Origin: Terriglobia bacterium
Lineage (GTDB): Bacteria > Acidobacteriota > Terriglobia > Bryobacterales > Bryobacteraceae
Reading direction: 5' to 3'
NCBI GenBank assembly: GCA_020073445.1
Contig: JAIQFE010000012.1
Span: forward strand, 1 to 64,000
DNA length: 64,000 nt
In this document: positions 1-8,314 of the stretch, piece by piece
Numbering within the stretch: the stretch's first letter is position 1
Layout of the letters: every line of letters starts with the position of its first letter
Notes under the pieces: model-generated
What the model saw: only the letters and a program-made list of their open reading frames with translations
Told to the model about the DNA's origin: nothing
Databases searched by the model: none
Program-made: the position numbers and the translations under genes

Positions 1-519
1 CTCGTCCACGCCAGCCACGTCCTCGAAGGTGACCTGCATCCGGCTGGATTCGTCATGAATCTTGGCGCGGTTCTTGCCGAACGTCAGTGCGCCGCTGCCT
101 TGCGCCATTCGGCGCATCCCGACACCGTAGATCAGCACAATGAATAGCAACGGAAGCAGCCAACCGAGCAGGTTCCAAATCCATGAACCTTGCTCGATCT
201 GCCCGCCGAATTTGACGGGGTGAGCTTCTAGCTCCTTGAGAAGAAGCGTTTCGTCGACACCGGGCAGTCTCGTAGCTTTGATCGTAAGTTCCTGAGTTGG
301 CTTGGGATGCGAAGAGTCGCCCTTGAGTACGCCAATCAGCTCCCGTTCGGTGATCTGCACATTGGCCAAATGGTCGGCGCGGATTTCCGTTAGGAATTCG
401 CTGTAAGAGACCTGTTTCGGACCTGTGCTCGTGAGCCTGCTAGTCACGTACAAGATAGCCACGAAGGCCAGAAGGTTGAGGCCAGTGAAGATCCACCGAT
501 GCCATTGTTGGCGTTCCAT
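1..519 (-). CDS. ftsH: ATP-dependent zinc metalloprotease FtsH, N-terminal part (cut by window edge)
   Basis: FtsH is a membrane-anchored AAA+ protease that degrades misfolded membrane proteins and some regulators. Only the first 173 residues are in the window, read from ATG at 517-519 and still open at base 1. They show the family layout: a first membrane helix (about residues 10-27), a periplasmic FtsH-extracellular domain including the stretch VSYSEFL, a second membrane helix (about residues 120-140), and the conserved run into the AAA module (VTFEDVAGVDE at the edge). AAGGA lies just upstream. A weak sigma-54-like element (TGGTTAGCCACTTGCT, minus strand, 535-550) sits upstream but lacks the full TGGC. 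It is the last gene of a run of minus-strand stress genes. Identity is firm; the catalytic part is not visible. Confidence 0.93.
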   Translation of the reverse strand, partial: MERQQWHRWIFTGLNLLAFVAILYVTSRLTSTGPKQVSYSEFLTEIRADHLANVQITERELIGVLKGDSSHPKPTQELTIKATRLPGVDETLLLKELEAHPVKFGGQIEQGSWIWNLLGWLLPLLFIVLIYGVGMRRMAQGSGALTFGKNRAKIHDESSRMQVTFEDVAGVDE

Positions 520-622
520 TCCGAAATCCTTCAAAGCAAGTGGCTAACCATTTGTAACGTCCCGTACTCACGTCTATCGCCACCGCCGAGCCCCGGTCAA
601 GACAGCCGCAGCAAGGGCCGGA

Positions 623-898
623 CTAAGCAGCGGGCAGTCGGCCGCCGGAATTGAACACTGGCAGCGTGACAACTCCGGCACTAAGGCTGCTTGGTGCCCG
701 CCCAAAACGGGCGCGAACTTTCAGAGCATCGTCAACAAGGTCCACCCACGATCTCAACTGTGCAACGCGCCGCTGCAGACCCTCGCTCGTTCGTGCACCA
801 GGTTTCCTGAAGGCAACGATCAATTCACGCTCCAGCATGCGGATCCCCGCAAGTTGGCCCACAATCCAGCAATCCTTAGCAACGACATCCGTCTTCAT
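623..898 (-). CDS. Small hypothetical protein, 91 aa
   Basis: No family was recognised. The ATG at 896-898 is preferred because GGAGG stands 8 bases upstream; a GTG at 1001-1003 in the same frame would overlap the upstream ppsA remnant. The protein begins MKTDVVAKDCWIVGQLAG and has an amphipathic, Arg/Leu-rich middle (residues about 20-65) that looks helical, then a low-complexity tail. It lies between the ppsA remnant and ftsH on the same strand and is probably co-transcribed with them. A cytoplasmic protein is likely because there is no signal peptide or membrane segment. Function is unknown. Confidence 0.55.
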   Translation of the reverse strand: MKTDVVAKDCWIVGQLAGIRMLERELIVAFRKPGARTSEGLQRRVAQLRSWVDLVDDALKVRARFGRAPSSLSAGVVTLPVFNSGGRLPAA

Positions 899-989
899 CT
901 GCCCGACCTCCAAGTGTTTTGTAGTAACTGCCGAGTTCGGGAGAATCAAAGCAAGTCGATGACCAAACGCGTCGACGTCGAAAAGGGGA

Positions 990-1748
990 TCAGGCGATCG
1001 CACGGTGGATCGGACCCGCCTCGACCTTCGCGATCGCGAGAGCGGTCTTGATGGCGGTATCCGGGTTCAGCGAAATCGAGTCAATCCCCAGTTCCACCAG
1101 CCATTCAGCGAATTCCGGAAAGTCGGATGGCGCCTGCCCGCAAATACCGATCGGCTTGCCGGCACGCTGAGCGGCGCGGATCGCATCCTCGATCAAGCGC
1201 TTCACCGCTGGATTGTTCTCATCAAACAACCGCGCCACGGTGCCAGAATCTCGATCCAGACCGAGAGTGAGCTGCGTGAGATCATTGGACCCGATCGAGT
1301 AGCCGTCGAACACAAGGCCATCCTGGCCCTGGGCCAAGCCATGGGCGCGCATAGTTTCAATGACCTTTTTGCCTTCCTCGACCGTACGGCAAAACGGGAT
1401 CATCACTTTGACATTAGACAGTCCCATGTCTTTACGAACACGCGCCAGCGCGGTACACTCGAGCGCAAATCCTTCTGCGTATCCGGGGTGGTAATAGCGC
1501 GACGCGCCACGAAAGCCGAGCATCGGGTTCTCCTCCTCGGGCTCAAACTCCTTGCCACCCAGGAGACGCGCGTACTCATTTGTCTTGAAGTCGCTGGTTC
1601 GCACGATGACAGGCTGGGGATAGAAGGCCGCGGCGATTCGCCCCACGCCCTCGCTAAAACGGCGGATAAAGAACTCACGAGGATCTTCACTTCCGATACG
1701 TTGGCGGATCTGCCGGACTGCGTGTCGGCATTTAGATGCTCCTCCCAA
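990..1748 (-). pseudogene. ppsA: Phosphoenolpyruvate synthase remnant (C-terminal, internally deleted)
   Basis: The 252-residue reading frame matches only the C-terminal PEP-binding TIM barrel of PEP synthase (pyruvate, water dikinase), which is normally about 800 residues. The ATP-grasp domain and phosphohistidine domain are absent. Recognisable blocks include [35 protein letters not shown], the active-site Cys block GICGQAPSD and ISLNPDT. Within the barrel, QDGL runs directly into [11 protein letters not shown]; about 21 residues normally between them, including the MCEIPSN segment with a metal-binding Glu, are missing (junction near 1313). Both changes should abolish activity. The frame is otherwise open, so a short peptide could be made. 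Its presence next to Hsp20, Usp and FtsH matches stress islands where ppsA is usual. Confidence 0.88.
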
Positions 1749-1830
1749 AATTCTCTCGGAAACTACGACCCCGTCAGCACTCTTTGCTGTGGCGCGCCGG
1801 GCGCCAGAAGGGCCGGTCGGGGATCAGGCA

Positions 1831-2337
1831 TCAGGCAGCCCGGATCTCGACAGGCTTCGTTTGAGTTGCTGGCGCCTTGTTCGCGATGATGTGAAGCATG
1901 CCGTTGTCGAGCGTAGCCGAGGTCTTGTCCACATCGATGAGCGCTGGCAATTCGAACCTCCTATAGACATCATTCGAGCCGAACTCCGTCCATAACACGT
2001 TGGGTTCTTCAACCTTTTTCTCGTGTTTGGTTTCCGCGTGGACGATGATCTCAGAGGGCGTCGCGGTTACTTGGACTTCTTTAGGCTCGAAGCCCGGCAG
2101 CGTCATCTGCGCCTCATACTTCCCATCCTTCTCAGCCAGTTCCGCCGCCGGCCACCCAAATACCTCGTGCTCGGCCTTGAGCCAGTCATCGATCTCATGA
2201 CCGAGTTGATAGCCGCGTTTCTGGAAGAGCTCAAATGCCCGTCGCCGCACCTCGTCCAGCCGTTTCTCGATCGATTCGAAGATCGGAAGCGGCTCAGCGC
2301 CCACCTTCTTCATTTTTTGAACAGCCACATTTGCCAT
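1831..2337 (-). CDS. Hsp20/alpha-crystallin small heat-shock protein with N-terminal DUF2934-like segment
   Basis: An ATP-independent holdase chaperone that binds unfolding proteins. ATG at 2335-2337 is chosen because AAGGAG lies 9 bases upstream; a start seven codons earlier would include that ribosome site. Residues about 25-55 ([23 protein letters not shown]) resemble the short DUF2934 module often found with stress proteins in soil bacteria. The alpha-crystallin domain follows (about 65-150: [48 protein letters not shown]). A TGGC-N8-TGC site lies 42-57 bases upstream (2379-2394). The gene probably heads a minus-strand unit with the ppsA remnant, the small protein and ftsH. A second Hsp20 is at 8315-8878. 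Confidence 0.9.
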   Translation of the reverse strand: MANVAVQKMKKVGAEPLPIFESIEKRLDEVRRRAFELFQKRGYQLGHEIDDWLKAEHEVFGWPAAELAEKDGKYEAQMTLPGFEPKEVQVTATPSEIIVHAETKHEKKVEEPNVLWTEFGSNDVYRRFELPALIDVDKTSATLDNGMLHIIANKAPATQTKPVEIRAA

Positions 2338-2378
2338 TGCAGTCGTCTCCTTACCCATGCTGGGTCACCAGGAAGTAA

Positions 2379-2394
2379 AGCATTCGACATGCCA
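2379..2394 (-). promoter_or_regulatory. Sigma-54 type -24/-12 promoter for hsp20
   Basis: Read on the minus strand the site is TGGCATGTCGAATGCT: -24 GG and -12 GC separated by exactly 10 bases, with full TGGC and TGCT. The predicted transcript start is near 2368, leaving a 30-base leader that contains the AAGGAG ribosome site. It is one of twelve exact TGGC-N8-TGC sites found upstream of genes in the first 41 kb. Confidence 0.7.
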
Positions 2395-2439
2395 TCTTTA
2401 ACTCCAGCCGTACCGGTATTGCAGCACGGTAACACTGTT

Positions 2440-2455
2440 GGGCATTCGGAATGCA
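2440..2455 (+). promoter_or_regulatory. Weaker sigma-54-like promoter facing the YwaF-like gene
   Basis: GGGCATTCGGAATGCA has the GG-N10-GC spacing and the TGCA of the -12 element but G instead of T at the first position. It points at the membrane-protein gene at 2485; the predicted start near 2466 would give a 19-base leader. It lies back to back with the hsp20 site at 2379-2394, and the two share the core GGCAT-N5-AATGC. Confidence 0.4.
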
Positions 2456-2484
2456 CGAAAACTAGCGTTCGAAAACACAAATCA

Positions 2485-3201
2485 ATGGACTTTCGTCTTT
2501 CCTGGCCTGCTCACGTGCTCATTCTGGCTGCGGTGCCGGTGCTGGCAGCGGGTTTGTCTTTTGGATTACGACGCAACCCTGCCTGGGGACGCGCCGTCCG
2601 ATTCTCTCTTGCGGGGTTTCTTGCGGCCAATGAACTCGCCTGGTATGGCTACAGACTCAGTCAAGAGGGTTTCCGCTTCCCCGAAGCCTTGCCTTTGCAA
2701 CTGTGCGATCTCACCCTATGGCTCACTGTCATCGCAGCCTTTACGCTCAAGCCCCGCATCTACGAGGTTGCCTACTTCGGTGGATTGGGCGGGAGCAGCA
2801 TGGCGTTGCTCACACCTGACCTGTGGGCGCCCTTCCCGTCTTACCCGACAGTCTATTTCTTCCTGTCTCACGGTTTTGTTTTGATCGCGCTCACGACGCT
2901 CACCTGGGGTCATCTGATAAAGCCCCGGCCAGGTAGTGTCTGGCGAGCATTCTTCAGCTTGAACTTGTATACGGGCGCGGTCGGCGTCTTTGATGCGATT
3001 TTCAAGACCAACTACATGTATCTATGCAGAAAACCTGTGAGTGCATCCCTTCTCGACTACTTCGGACCGTGGCCTTCTTACATCTTTGTAGAAGAAGCAT
3101 TTGCGCTCGCCGTGTTCTGGTTACTCTGGCTCCCCGTAAGGAATCCTCCCACGCGCCCTTCCGCTATCCCGGCAAGATCATCCCCAGGTGCGGGAGAATG
3201 A
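2485..3201 (+). CDS. YwaF/TIGR02206 family integral membrane protein
   Basis: A 238-residue polytopic inner-membrane protein of the conserved YwaF family (TIGR02206), whose function is not established. ATG at 2485 was chosen because the protein begins directly with the first helix ([20 protein letters not shown]); the frame is open further upstream but there encodes antisense of hsp20. About six to seven hydrophobic helices are visible. Family-typical stretches include [12 protein letters not shown], the Gly-rich [17 protein letters not shown] and the aromatic [12 protein letters not shown]. It diverges from hsp20 and is followed after 7 bases by a small gene, so the two are probably co-transcribed. 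Confidence 0.78.
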   Translation: MDFRLSWPAHVLILAAVPVLAAGLSFGLRRNPAWGRAVRFSLAGFLAANELAWYGYRLSQEGFRFPEALPLQLCDLTLWLTVIAAFTLKPRIYEVAYFGGLGGSSMALLTPDLWAPFPSYPTVYFFLSHGFVLIALTTLTWGHLIKPRPGSVWRAFFSLNLYTGAVGVFDAIFKTNYMYLCRKPVSASLLDYFGPWPSYIFVEEAFALAVFWLLWLPVRNPPTRPSAIPARSSPGAGE

Positions 3202-3208
3202 CGACACC

Positions 3209-3442
3209 ATGAAGCTACGGGTCGATTGCTATTCGGGTGGGAAAGCAGACGAACGTCCCGTGCGCTTTTACCTGGGCGAACGAGTCTACTGCGTCGAAGA
3301 GGTCCTCGATCAGTGGTATGGTCCCAGCGATTTATTCTTCAAAGTCCGCGCCGATGACGGGAATCTCTACATTCTCCGTCAATGCCGCAGCACGCCCGAG
3401 AACACATGGAGTTTAGAATCGTTCCGCGAAATCAAGAGATAG
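3209..3442 (+). CDS. Small hypothetical protein, 77 aa
   Basis: No named family was recognised. ATG at 3209 follows GGGAG at a rather long spacing; an in-frame GTG at 3188 would overlap the upstream gene. The protein (MKLRVDCYSGGKADERPVRFYLGERVYCVEEVLDQWYGP) has an alternating hydrophobic/charged pattern typical of a small all-beta fold and contains three Cys. It probably forms a two-gene unit with the YwaF-like protein. Its last 30 bases overlap the convergent gene at 3413-4516, which is unusual but does not disturb either frame. Confidence 0.6.
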   Translation: MKLRVDCYSGGKADERPVRFYLGERVYCVEEVLDQWYGPSDLFFKVRADDGNLYILRQCRSTPENTWSLESFREIKR

Positions 3443-4516
3443 TTGATCGAAACCGAGGACATCTGGAATGTCCTTGGGATACTCCGCGCATGAAGACTCC
3501 AGCTTCCGGACCGTCTCCGTCAGGTTTTTCCTCATGCCATCCCGCAGACGGCCGCGCGCCAGGGCGCGCCGCAGGCCTCCGAAGAACCCGCTGAGAAAGT
3601 CGATGCGGGAGTGGTTTACATACACCAGGTACATACCCGGTGCCGAGGCCTTACCGGGGTCATCCAGCGCCGCTGTCAACCCCAACGACGCGTCAAAGTA
3701 ATGACTGGCATAGATTTGTTTGGAGGCGACTACTGCTCGTCCCGGCTGAACGTAGATGGAGACGTGCGTGATGCTCGCCACCGGTTTCAGGCCAAAGCTC
3801 TCGGTGGACCAATAGAAGAACTCGCTGACGCCCGGCAAAGGCTCGCTTGGATACTGGGCCAGGTAGTCATGAAACTCCGGGACCAATCCCGACAAACCGG
3901 GCCGGGCATCGAGCACCGCGCGGAATTCGTCCGCCAGCCGGACTGGCTTGTTCTTGTCCCTGTATTCAATGAGTGACGCGTTGCCCCGATCCAGATAAGT
4001 CTTGACGTACGCCAGCAGTTCCTCCCGGAGGACGGACAGCGAGGCGTTGGCGTAATCCGGCCGGGACCAGTCCATATCGCGGGCGAGCCGCTCGACCGCC
4101 GCAATGGGAAGCTTCACGTTGCAGTCTCCAATGCGGCAATTCCGCAGTGCGGTGAGGTCGTCGGTTTCGAGACTGAACCCCTCCAGATCCCGGGAATCAA
4201 CGGGTCTCACGAATTTTCGAATCCGCAGAACAGCCGGATTTTTCTTGAAGTTCTCAATGTCCTGGAGCTGTGCGATAAAGCACGGCGTATTCACTCGCAC
4301 GTGTGCGACTCCGACGACGGCCACCTCGCGCTTTTCCTGTGTCTCCAGGACCCTTGCCTGCGGATCGCCACCGTCCACGGCCTTCCACTGATCGGCTCTG
4401 AGACCGGAGAAGGCCCGGAGATCATCGAAATCCCAGGTCTGGGCATTAGCGCGCCCAGTTGCTACGACCGCGAGCAGCGCCACAACAACGATTGCATCGC
4501 GCACCTGAGAGCGCAT
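3413..4516 (-). CDS. Secreted protein of unknown function, 367 aa
   Basis: An N-terminal signal peptide is clear (hydrophobic IVVVALLAVVATG followed by RANAQ, cleavage near residue 25), so the protein is periplasmic or surface-attached. The mature part is soluble with no repeats or recognised domain. A paired Cys motif (NCRIGDCNV) near residue 130 could form a disulfide, and a central block (FFYWSTESFGLKPVASITHV) looks like a conserved core. ATG at 4514-4516 lies 6 bases after the stop of the universal stress protein gene with no ribosome site, so translation is probably coupled to it. It would be third in the usp-usp-this operon. Confidence 0.75.
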   Translation of the reverse strand: MRSQVRDAIVVVALLAVVATGRANAQTWDFDDLRAFSGLRADQWKAVDGGDPQARVLETQEKREVAVVGVAHVRVNTPCFIAQLQDIENFKKNPAVLRIRKFVRPVDSRDLEGFSLETDDLTALRNCRIGDCNVKLPIAAVERLARDMDWSRPDYANASLSVLREELLAYVKTYLDRGNASLIEYRDKNKPVRLADEFRAVLDARPGLSGLVPEFHDYLAQYPSEPLPGVSEFFYWSTESFGLKPVASITHVSIYVQPGRAVVASKQIYASHYFDASLGLTAALDDPGKASAPGMYLVYVNHSRIDFLSGFFGGLRRALARGRLRDGMRKNLTETVRKLESSCAEYPKDIPDVLGFDQLSLDFAERF

Positions 4517-4522
4517 ATCGAT

Positions 4523-5335
4523 CTATAAGCTGATCACCGGACAAATCGATTTGCGCAAGATCGCGTATGCGTTGTGGCGCAGATAACCCTTGCCGCCGGA
4601 TCCGCTGTGCCTTCCTATGATCAAAAGATCGGCGCCAAACTCTTTGGCAGCACCCGTGGTGACATCGGCTGGCTCCCCACGGTCGATCATGATGGTTCCC
4701 TTCGCGCCAGCTTCAGTTAGGAGCGCGTTCATTTTCGTCCTCACCTCAGCCAGTAAGGGCGGGGCCTCTACGAGCGGAATCGCGTGCACAATCGCCAGTT
4801 CGGCTTGGTACTCGCAAGCCAGGAAGGCAGCCCAGTCTAGGATCTGCCGGCTTCGCTTTTCGAGGTCGATTGCGCAAAGCACCTTGCGAACCGAGATCTT
4901 CTCGAGCGCGGGGGATTCTTCGGAGTGAATGTCGGTCCATACCGGAAACTCCACATCATGCAAGACCTTTGCAGTGACCGAGCCCAGGAGCGATGGCCGA
5001 TAAAAGCCAAAGCCTCGCGTCGTCATCATGATCAGATCCGGGGCCCAGGAGCGGGCAGTCTCAATAATCTCGGTTGCCGGATCTCCCACGACACATACCC
5101 TCTGCGCAGCACAGTACGCAAGCTCCTTTGTTAGGAATGCGTCCAACAGCGCTTGTCTCTTGTCCTGCAATCCGTGAGCCTCGGTTCCGTAAACATCTGT
5201 GTCAACCACGTGGAGCAGGCGCAACTCAGCTTCAAACCGACCTGCGAATGCCTCGACATACCGGGCAGCTCCAACACACCGCTCCGAGAAATCCACCGGG
5301 AAGAGAATCTTCTTGATCTTGTCAGGAGGCGTCAC
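4523..5335 (-). CDS. Tandem-domain universal stress protein
   Basis: Two UspA domains in one chain (residues about 8-145 and 150-270), each starting with a beta strand plus acidic loop (KILFPVDFSE; KVLCAIDLE) and ending with the nucleotide-loop type sequence (TTRGFGFYRPSLLGSVTAKV; IGRHSGSGGKGYLRHNAYAI). Such proteins bind ATP/AMP or a ligand and slow growth or protect cells under hypoxia and starvation. The start is GTG at 5333-5335, with AAAGGA 7 bases upstream. It lies 19 bases after a second double-domain Usp, indicating duplication and a shared transcript. Confidence 0.9.
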   Translation of the reverse strand: MTPPDKIKKILFPVDFSERCVGAARYVEAFAGRFEAELRLLHVVDTDVYGTEAHGLQDKRQALLDAFLTKELAYCAAQRVCVVGDPATEIIETARSWAPDLIMMTTRGFGFYRPSLLGSVTAKVLHDVEFPVWTDIHSEESPALEKISVRKVLCAIDLEKRSRQILDWAAFLACEYQAELAIVHAIPLVEAPPLLAEVRTKMNALLTEAGAKGTIMIDRGEPADVTTGAAKEFGADLLIIGRHSGSGGKGYLRHNAYAILRKSICPVISL

Positions 5336-5354
5336 AATAAAGTCCTTTCGCTCA

Positions 5355-6227
5355 TCAGATGCTGACTACTGGACAAGGGCAATGGCAGATGATGCCATAG
5401 GCATCGCTTCCCAGCCGACCCTGCTTGCCAGGGACTGGCCGCCGGCCGATAACCAGCAAGGTCCCTTCCTTCTGTTGAACCGCCGCGCGCAAAGCTTTTG
5501 GAGTATCGCCGCGAACGACCAATGCATCCGCGCGGACGCCAGCTTGTGTTAGGAGAGCATGGAGCCGGTCGCGGGCTTCGGTGTGAGCCTCCTCGTGCCA
5601 CTGGAACGTGTACCGCTCCGGAAGAGCCGTGGGGAAGACCGCATGGACGACTGTCAGCTGTGCGCCAAACTCAGCTGCGAAATCTGCCGCCCAGTGGAGT
5701 GCTTTGGCGCTCTGTGGGCCGAAATCCACCGCACAGATCACATGCTGCACTTTGGTGGGATCGACCACTGCTTGCTGTTCCAGATGCGCTCCTGTCCAGA
5801 CGGGGCACTCCGCATCGTGCAAGACCTTGGCGGTGACCGACCCGAGTAGGAACTGCCGGAAGAGATCCCGCCCTCGAGTGGGCATGAAGATGAGGTCGAT
5901 GTGTTCAGCATGGGCGTACTCGATGATCACGTTGGCAGGGTCGCCCGAGCACATGAGGCGCTTAACGGGAATTCCTTCAAGTTCCTTTGTAGCGAACGTG
6001 TTAAGTTCGGCGTACGCGGCGGCCGTGCGTTGGTCGACTGGAGCGGTGGAGGCCGACGAACCAGCCCGTGCTCCCAGTGCCACGTGGGTAGGTGAAACGC
6101 CGTTGTTGACGTGAAGCAACGTTACTTCTGAATGCAGGCGACGCGCAAGCATTCCAGCTTCTTGAGCAGCGATCTTGCTCCGCGCGGAGAAATCGGTCGG
6201 CAGGAGGATTTTTGCTAGGTTCAGCAT
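5355..6227 (-). CDS. Tandem-domain universal stress protein (second copy)
   Basis: A 290-residue protein with two Usp domains (AKILLPTDFSARSK at the N-terminus; HVICAVDFGPQSAKALHWAA at the start of domain two). The first domain carries PTRGRDLFRQFLLGSVTAKV, a close fit to the G-x2-G-x9-G(S/T) ATP-binding loop; the second has a shorter loop (IGRRPVPGKQGRLGSDAYGI). ATG at 6225-6227 was chosen by family homology; upstream in-frame codons read through the divergent promoter region and no good ribosome site is seen. The sigma-54-type site at 6241-6256 would start transcription about 3 bases before this ATG, so the mRNA may be nearly leaderless. Confidence 0.88.
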   Translation of the reverse strand: MLNLAKILLPTDFSARSKIAAQEAGMLARRLHSEVTLLHVNNGVSPTHVALGARAGSSASTAPVDQRTAAAYAELNTFATKELEGIPVKRLMCSGDPANVIIEYAHAEHIDLIFMPTRGRDLFRQFLLGSVTAKVLHDAECPVWTGAHLEQQAVVDPTKVQHVICAVDFGPQSAKALHWAADFAAEFGAQLTVVHAVFPTALPERYTFQWHEEAHTEARDRLHALLTQAGVRADALVVRGDTPKALRAAVQQKEGTLLVIGRRPVPGKQGRLGSDAYGIICHCPCPVVSI

Positions 6228-6240
6228 ACGCCGGTGTAGG

Positions 6241-6256
6241 TGCATTTGCGATGCCA
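6241..6256 (-). promoter_or_regulatory. Sigma-54 type promoter for the usp operon
   Basis: Minus-strand sequence TGGCATCGCAAATGCA: GG-N10-GC spacing with exact TGGC and TGCA. The predicted start is near 6230, almost at the ATG at 6227. It lies 27 bases from the opposite-facing site for the hibernation gene, so one bound activator could serve both directions. Confidence 0.65.
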
Positions 6257-6283
6257 TCCTATGGTGGCCCAAGTATCTTGGAT

Positions 6284-6299
6284 TGGCTATGAATCTGCA
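6284..6299 (+). promoter_or_regulatory. Sigma-54 type promoter for hibernation/cold-shock gene 1
   Basis: TGGCTATGAATCTGCA has exact -24/-12 spacing. The predicted start near 6310 is just before the AGGAGGG ribosome site (6314-6320) of the gene at 6325. The identical 16 bases occur upstream of the paralogue at 31759, which strongly argues that the element is functional. Confidence 0.78.
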
Positions 6300-6324
6300 C
6301 ATGCGAATTAGCCAGGAGGGATTC

Positions 6325-7188
6325 ATGTTACTTCCCGTTCAAGTGACGTTTCGAAATATCAAAGACTTGGCCGGTTTGGAGGAGATGGTGCAAAAAGAGG
6401 CGGCTAAGCTCGAGCATTTCTACGACAGGATTACCAGTTGCCGTGTGGTAGTAGAACACCCGCAGCGCGCAGGATCCAGCAAGGTCTATCATGTGCGGAT
6501 TGATCTGGGTCTGCCGAACGGTGAGCTGGTAGTGAAGCACACGCCCACGCTCCATGGAACCCTGCAGGACATCAAGACAGAAAAGTCCGGAAAGGAAGCT
6601 GAATCAGTTCTCGCACACAAGAGTCCACAGGGTGCGATTCACGAAGCGTTCCACGAAATGAGACGGCGATTGCAGGACTACTCGCGCAAACAGGAAGGCT
6701 CAGTCAAGAGCATTCAGAAAATGGCTGAAGGGACCATAAAGGAGATCTTCCCTGACCGGGGATACGGTTTCCTGGAGACAACCGACGGCCGTCAGATCTA
6801 CTTCCATCAAGCCAGCGTGCTCGACGGTCACTTTAACCGCTTGCGAGCAGGCTCGCGCGTCCGGTTCGCCGAGGAGATGGGAGACAAGGGGCCGCAGGCA
6901 AGCACTGTGAAGATCATTCATCCACGGAAGCAGGTCCAAACGGCTGCCACAACCGAGGTCTTGCCGCGCAAGCTCGCGGCAGCCAAGTCGAAACGATACG
7001 AGCCAGGCACCGTCTTTCAGCACCCGCTCGACGTCTCCAGGGAATACTTTCAGTCCCTCCGGTGTGACGATGACTTCTTTCTTGCGGCCTCGGATCGTCA
7101 GGCGGCCGGTATCGTCGAGCGGCCGATATCGCCCGTGTGCAACCAACCCTCGCTGAAGGCTGAACTCGCCTCTGGGGGCACTCCATAG
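6325..7188 (+). CDS. Ribosome hibernation factor/cold-shock domain fusion, with aberrant C-terminal read-through
   Basis: Residues about 1-105 match the HPF/RaiA/YfiA fold that parks inactive ribosomes (VTFRNIKDLAGLEEMVQKEAAKLEHFYDRI). Residues about 134-198 form a cold-shock/OB domain with the RNA-binding aromatic strands (GYGFLETTDG, IYFHQASV). AGGAGGG stands 4 bases before ATG 6325. The paralogue at 31085-31759 has the same layout and stops exactly after LAAAKSKR at residue 224. Here residue 224 is followed by TAC instead of a stop, and the frame runs 63 more residues antisense through a broken acyl-CoA ligase. That tail (from 6997) is not a conserved domain and is inferred to result from a deletion that joined two convergent genes inside the stop codon. 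Confidence 0.85.
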   Translation: MLLPVQVTFRNIKDLAGLEEMVQKEAAKLEHFYDRITSCRVVVEHPQRAGSSKVYHVRIDLGLPNGELVVKHTPTLHGTLQDIKTEKSGKEAESVLAHKSPQGAIHEAFHEMRRRLQDYSRKQEGSVKSIQKMAEGTIKEIFPDRGYGFLETTDGRQIYFHQASVLDGHFNRLRAGSRVRFAEEMGDKGPQASTVKIIHPRKQVQTAATTEVLPRKLAAAKSKRYEPGTVFQHPLDVSREYFQSLRCDDDFFLAASDRQAAGIVERPISPVCNQPSLKAELASGGTP

Positions 7189-8239
7189 TAGCCCGGCGTG
7201 ACACTTTCGCCGCGAACCAGAATTTCGCTATCCGCGGCGATCTTGATTTCCGTGCCTTCTACGGGCCGTCCAACCGTCCCTTTTCTAACCGCAAAGGGAT
7301 TGTTGAAAGAGACAATGGGCGCAGTTTGAGTAAGTCCATATCCTTGAACGACGAGGAAGCCCAACCTGGACCAAAACTCTTCGAGTTCTGGTTCGAGCGG
7401 CGCGGCGCCCGAGATGAACACCCAGAACTTACCGGTGAATTCCTCGGTAGCGCCACCAACGCCGTGTCCAGCCGCAAGCGAGATCCGTCGGCTTCGGATC
7501 TGCCGCACGATTTCGTGGGGGCTGTAGCCTCGCATGAAGACAGCCTCTGCCGGAATCAGCGGCACGAGGAGCATGGTCACGGCTTGGCCAAACATGTGAC
7601 TGAGCGGGACAAGATTCAGAAAACGCAGGGGGAATACGGGGCGGAACCACTTGACGTACTGTGAAATGATTTTCTCTGGAGTGGCCAGGTTTGACAGAAA
7701 TATTGCGATGGCTGATCAGGACGCCCTTGGGCTCCCCTGTAGCTCCCGAGGTGAAGACGATCTCAGCGATATTAGGCTGGAGCGAAATAGCTGGCTGCGA
7801 CGGGCCGGGACTTGCCCGCTCCAATTCCGAGAGCCGCCAAACTACCGGTCCCGTTTCCGAAGCTGGAAGCCGGACATCTTCTCCGATGAGAATGGCGCGT
7901 GCGGTTACCTTTTCTTGAACGCGTTGCAGAAAATCGGCCGAGGCACGATAGTCGATCGGAACAACGATTGCCCGCGACGACGCATCCCAAAAGGCAGCGA
8001 CCCACTCCGGCCTGTTCTCTGACCAGAAGATGACCTTGTCGCCCTTACCAATACCTTGCGCGCGCAGCCTGACCGAAAGGGTTCTCGCTGTGGTGGCGAC
8101 CTGGGCGTACGTGTACGACCAACTTCGGTATCCGTTGTCGTACTGAAGATACAGACCAGGGGACTCAGCTAACTGCGGCGAAATAATCCGCTAGCGTGTT
8201 GCGCTTCCCGGTAGTGTTTGTCGGGCCTTCGAATAACAT
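6998..8239 (-). pseudogene. AMP-dependent acyl-CoA ligase remnant (three frameshifts, 3' truncated)
   Basis: The minus strand encodes an acyl-AMP ligase in pieces. ATG at 8237-8239 gives MLFEGPTNTT and NTLADYFAAVS, then a frameshift near 8165-8175. The next frame carries DKVIFWSENRPEWVAAFWDA and the P-loop TSGATGEPKGVLISHRN, then shifts near 7700. The third frame carries PLSHMFGQAVTMLLVPLIPA, VQGYGLTQTAPIVSFNNP and GWLHTGDI, then shifts near 7125 into the hinge region (DDTGRLTIRGRKKEVIVTPE). Homology ends at VERVL near 7000, so most of the C-terminal lid domain is gone, replaced by the 3' end of the convergent hibernation gene. The intact gene probably made long-chain acyl-CoA. Confidence 0.87.
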
Positions 8240-8314
8240 CAGTCCCGATTCGGCGCCAGATTCTGCCTCCGGCGCCGAAGCGTCCTCCGTCACCCGTCTG
8301 AACTGCTCGGCTTC

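Noticed and set aside
535-550. Sigma-54-like element before ftsH (TGGTTAGCCACTTGCT)
   Set aside because: Lacks TGGC and would start transcription inside the ribosome site; left out of the counted sites, like the variants at 12854, 12883 and 20207.
651-1889. Open frames on the plus strand opposite the small hypothetical gene and ppsA remnant
   Set aside because: They mirror the minus-strand genes, have no ribosome sites and no family resemblance.
2023-2484. Upstream extension of the YwaF-like protein
   Set aside because: It is antisense to hsp20; the helix-rich family region starts at 2485.
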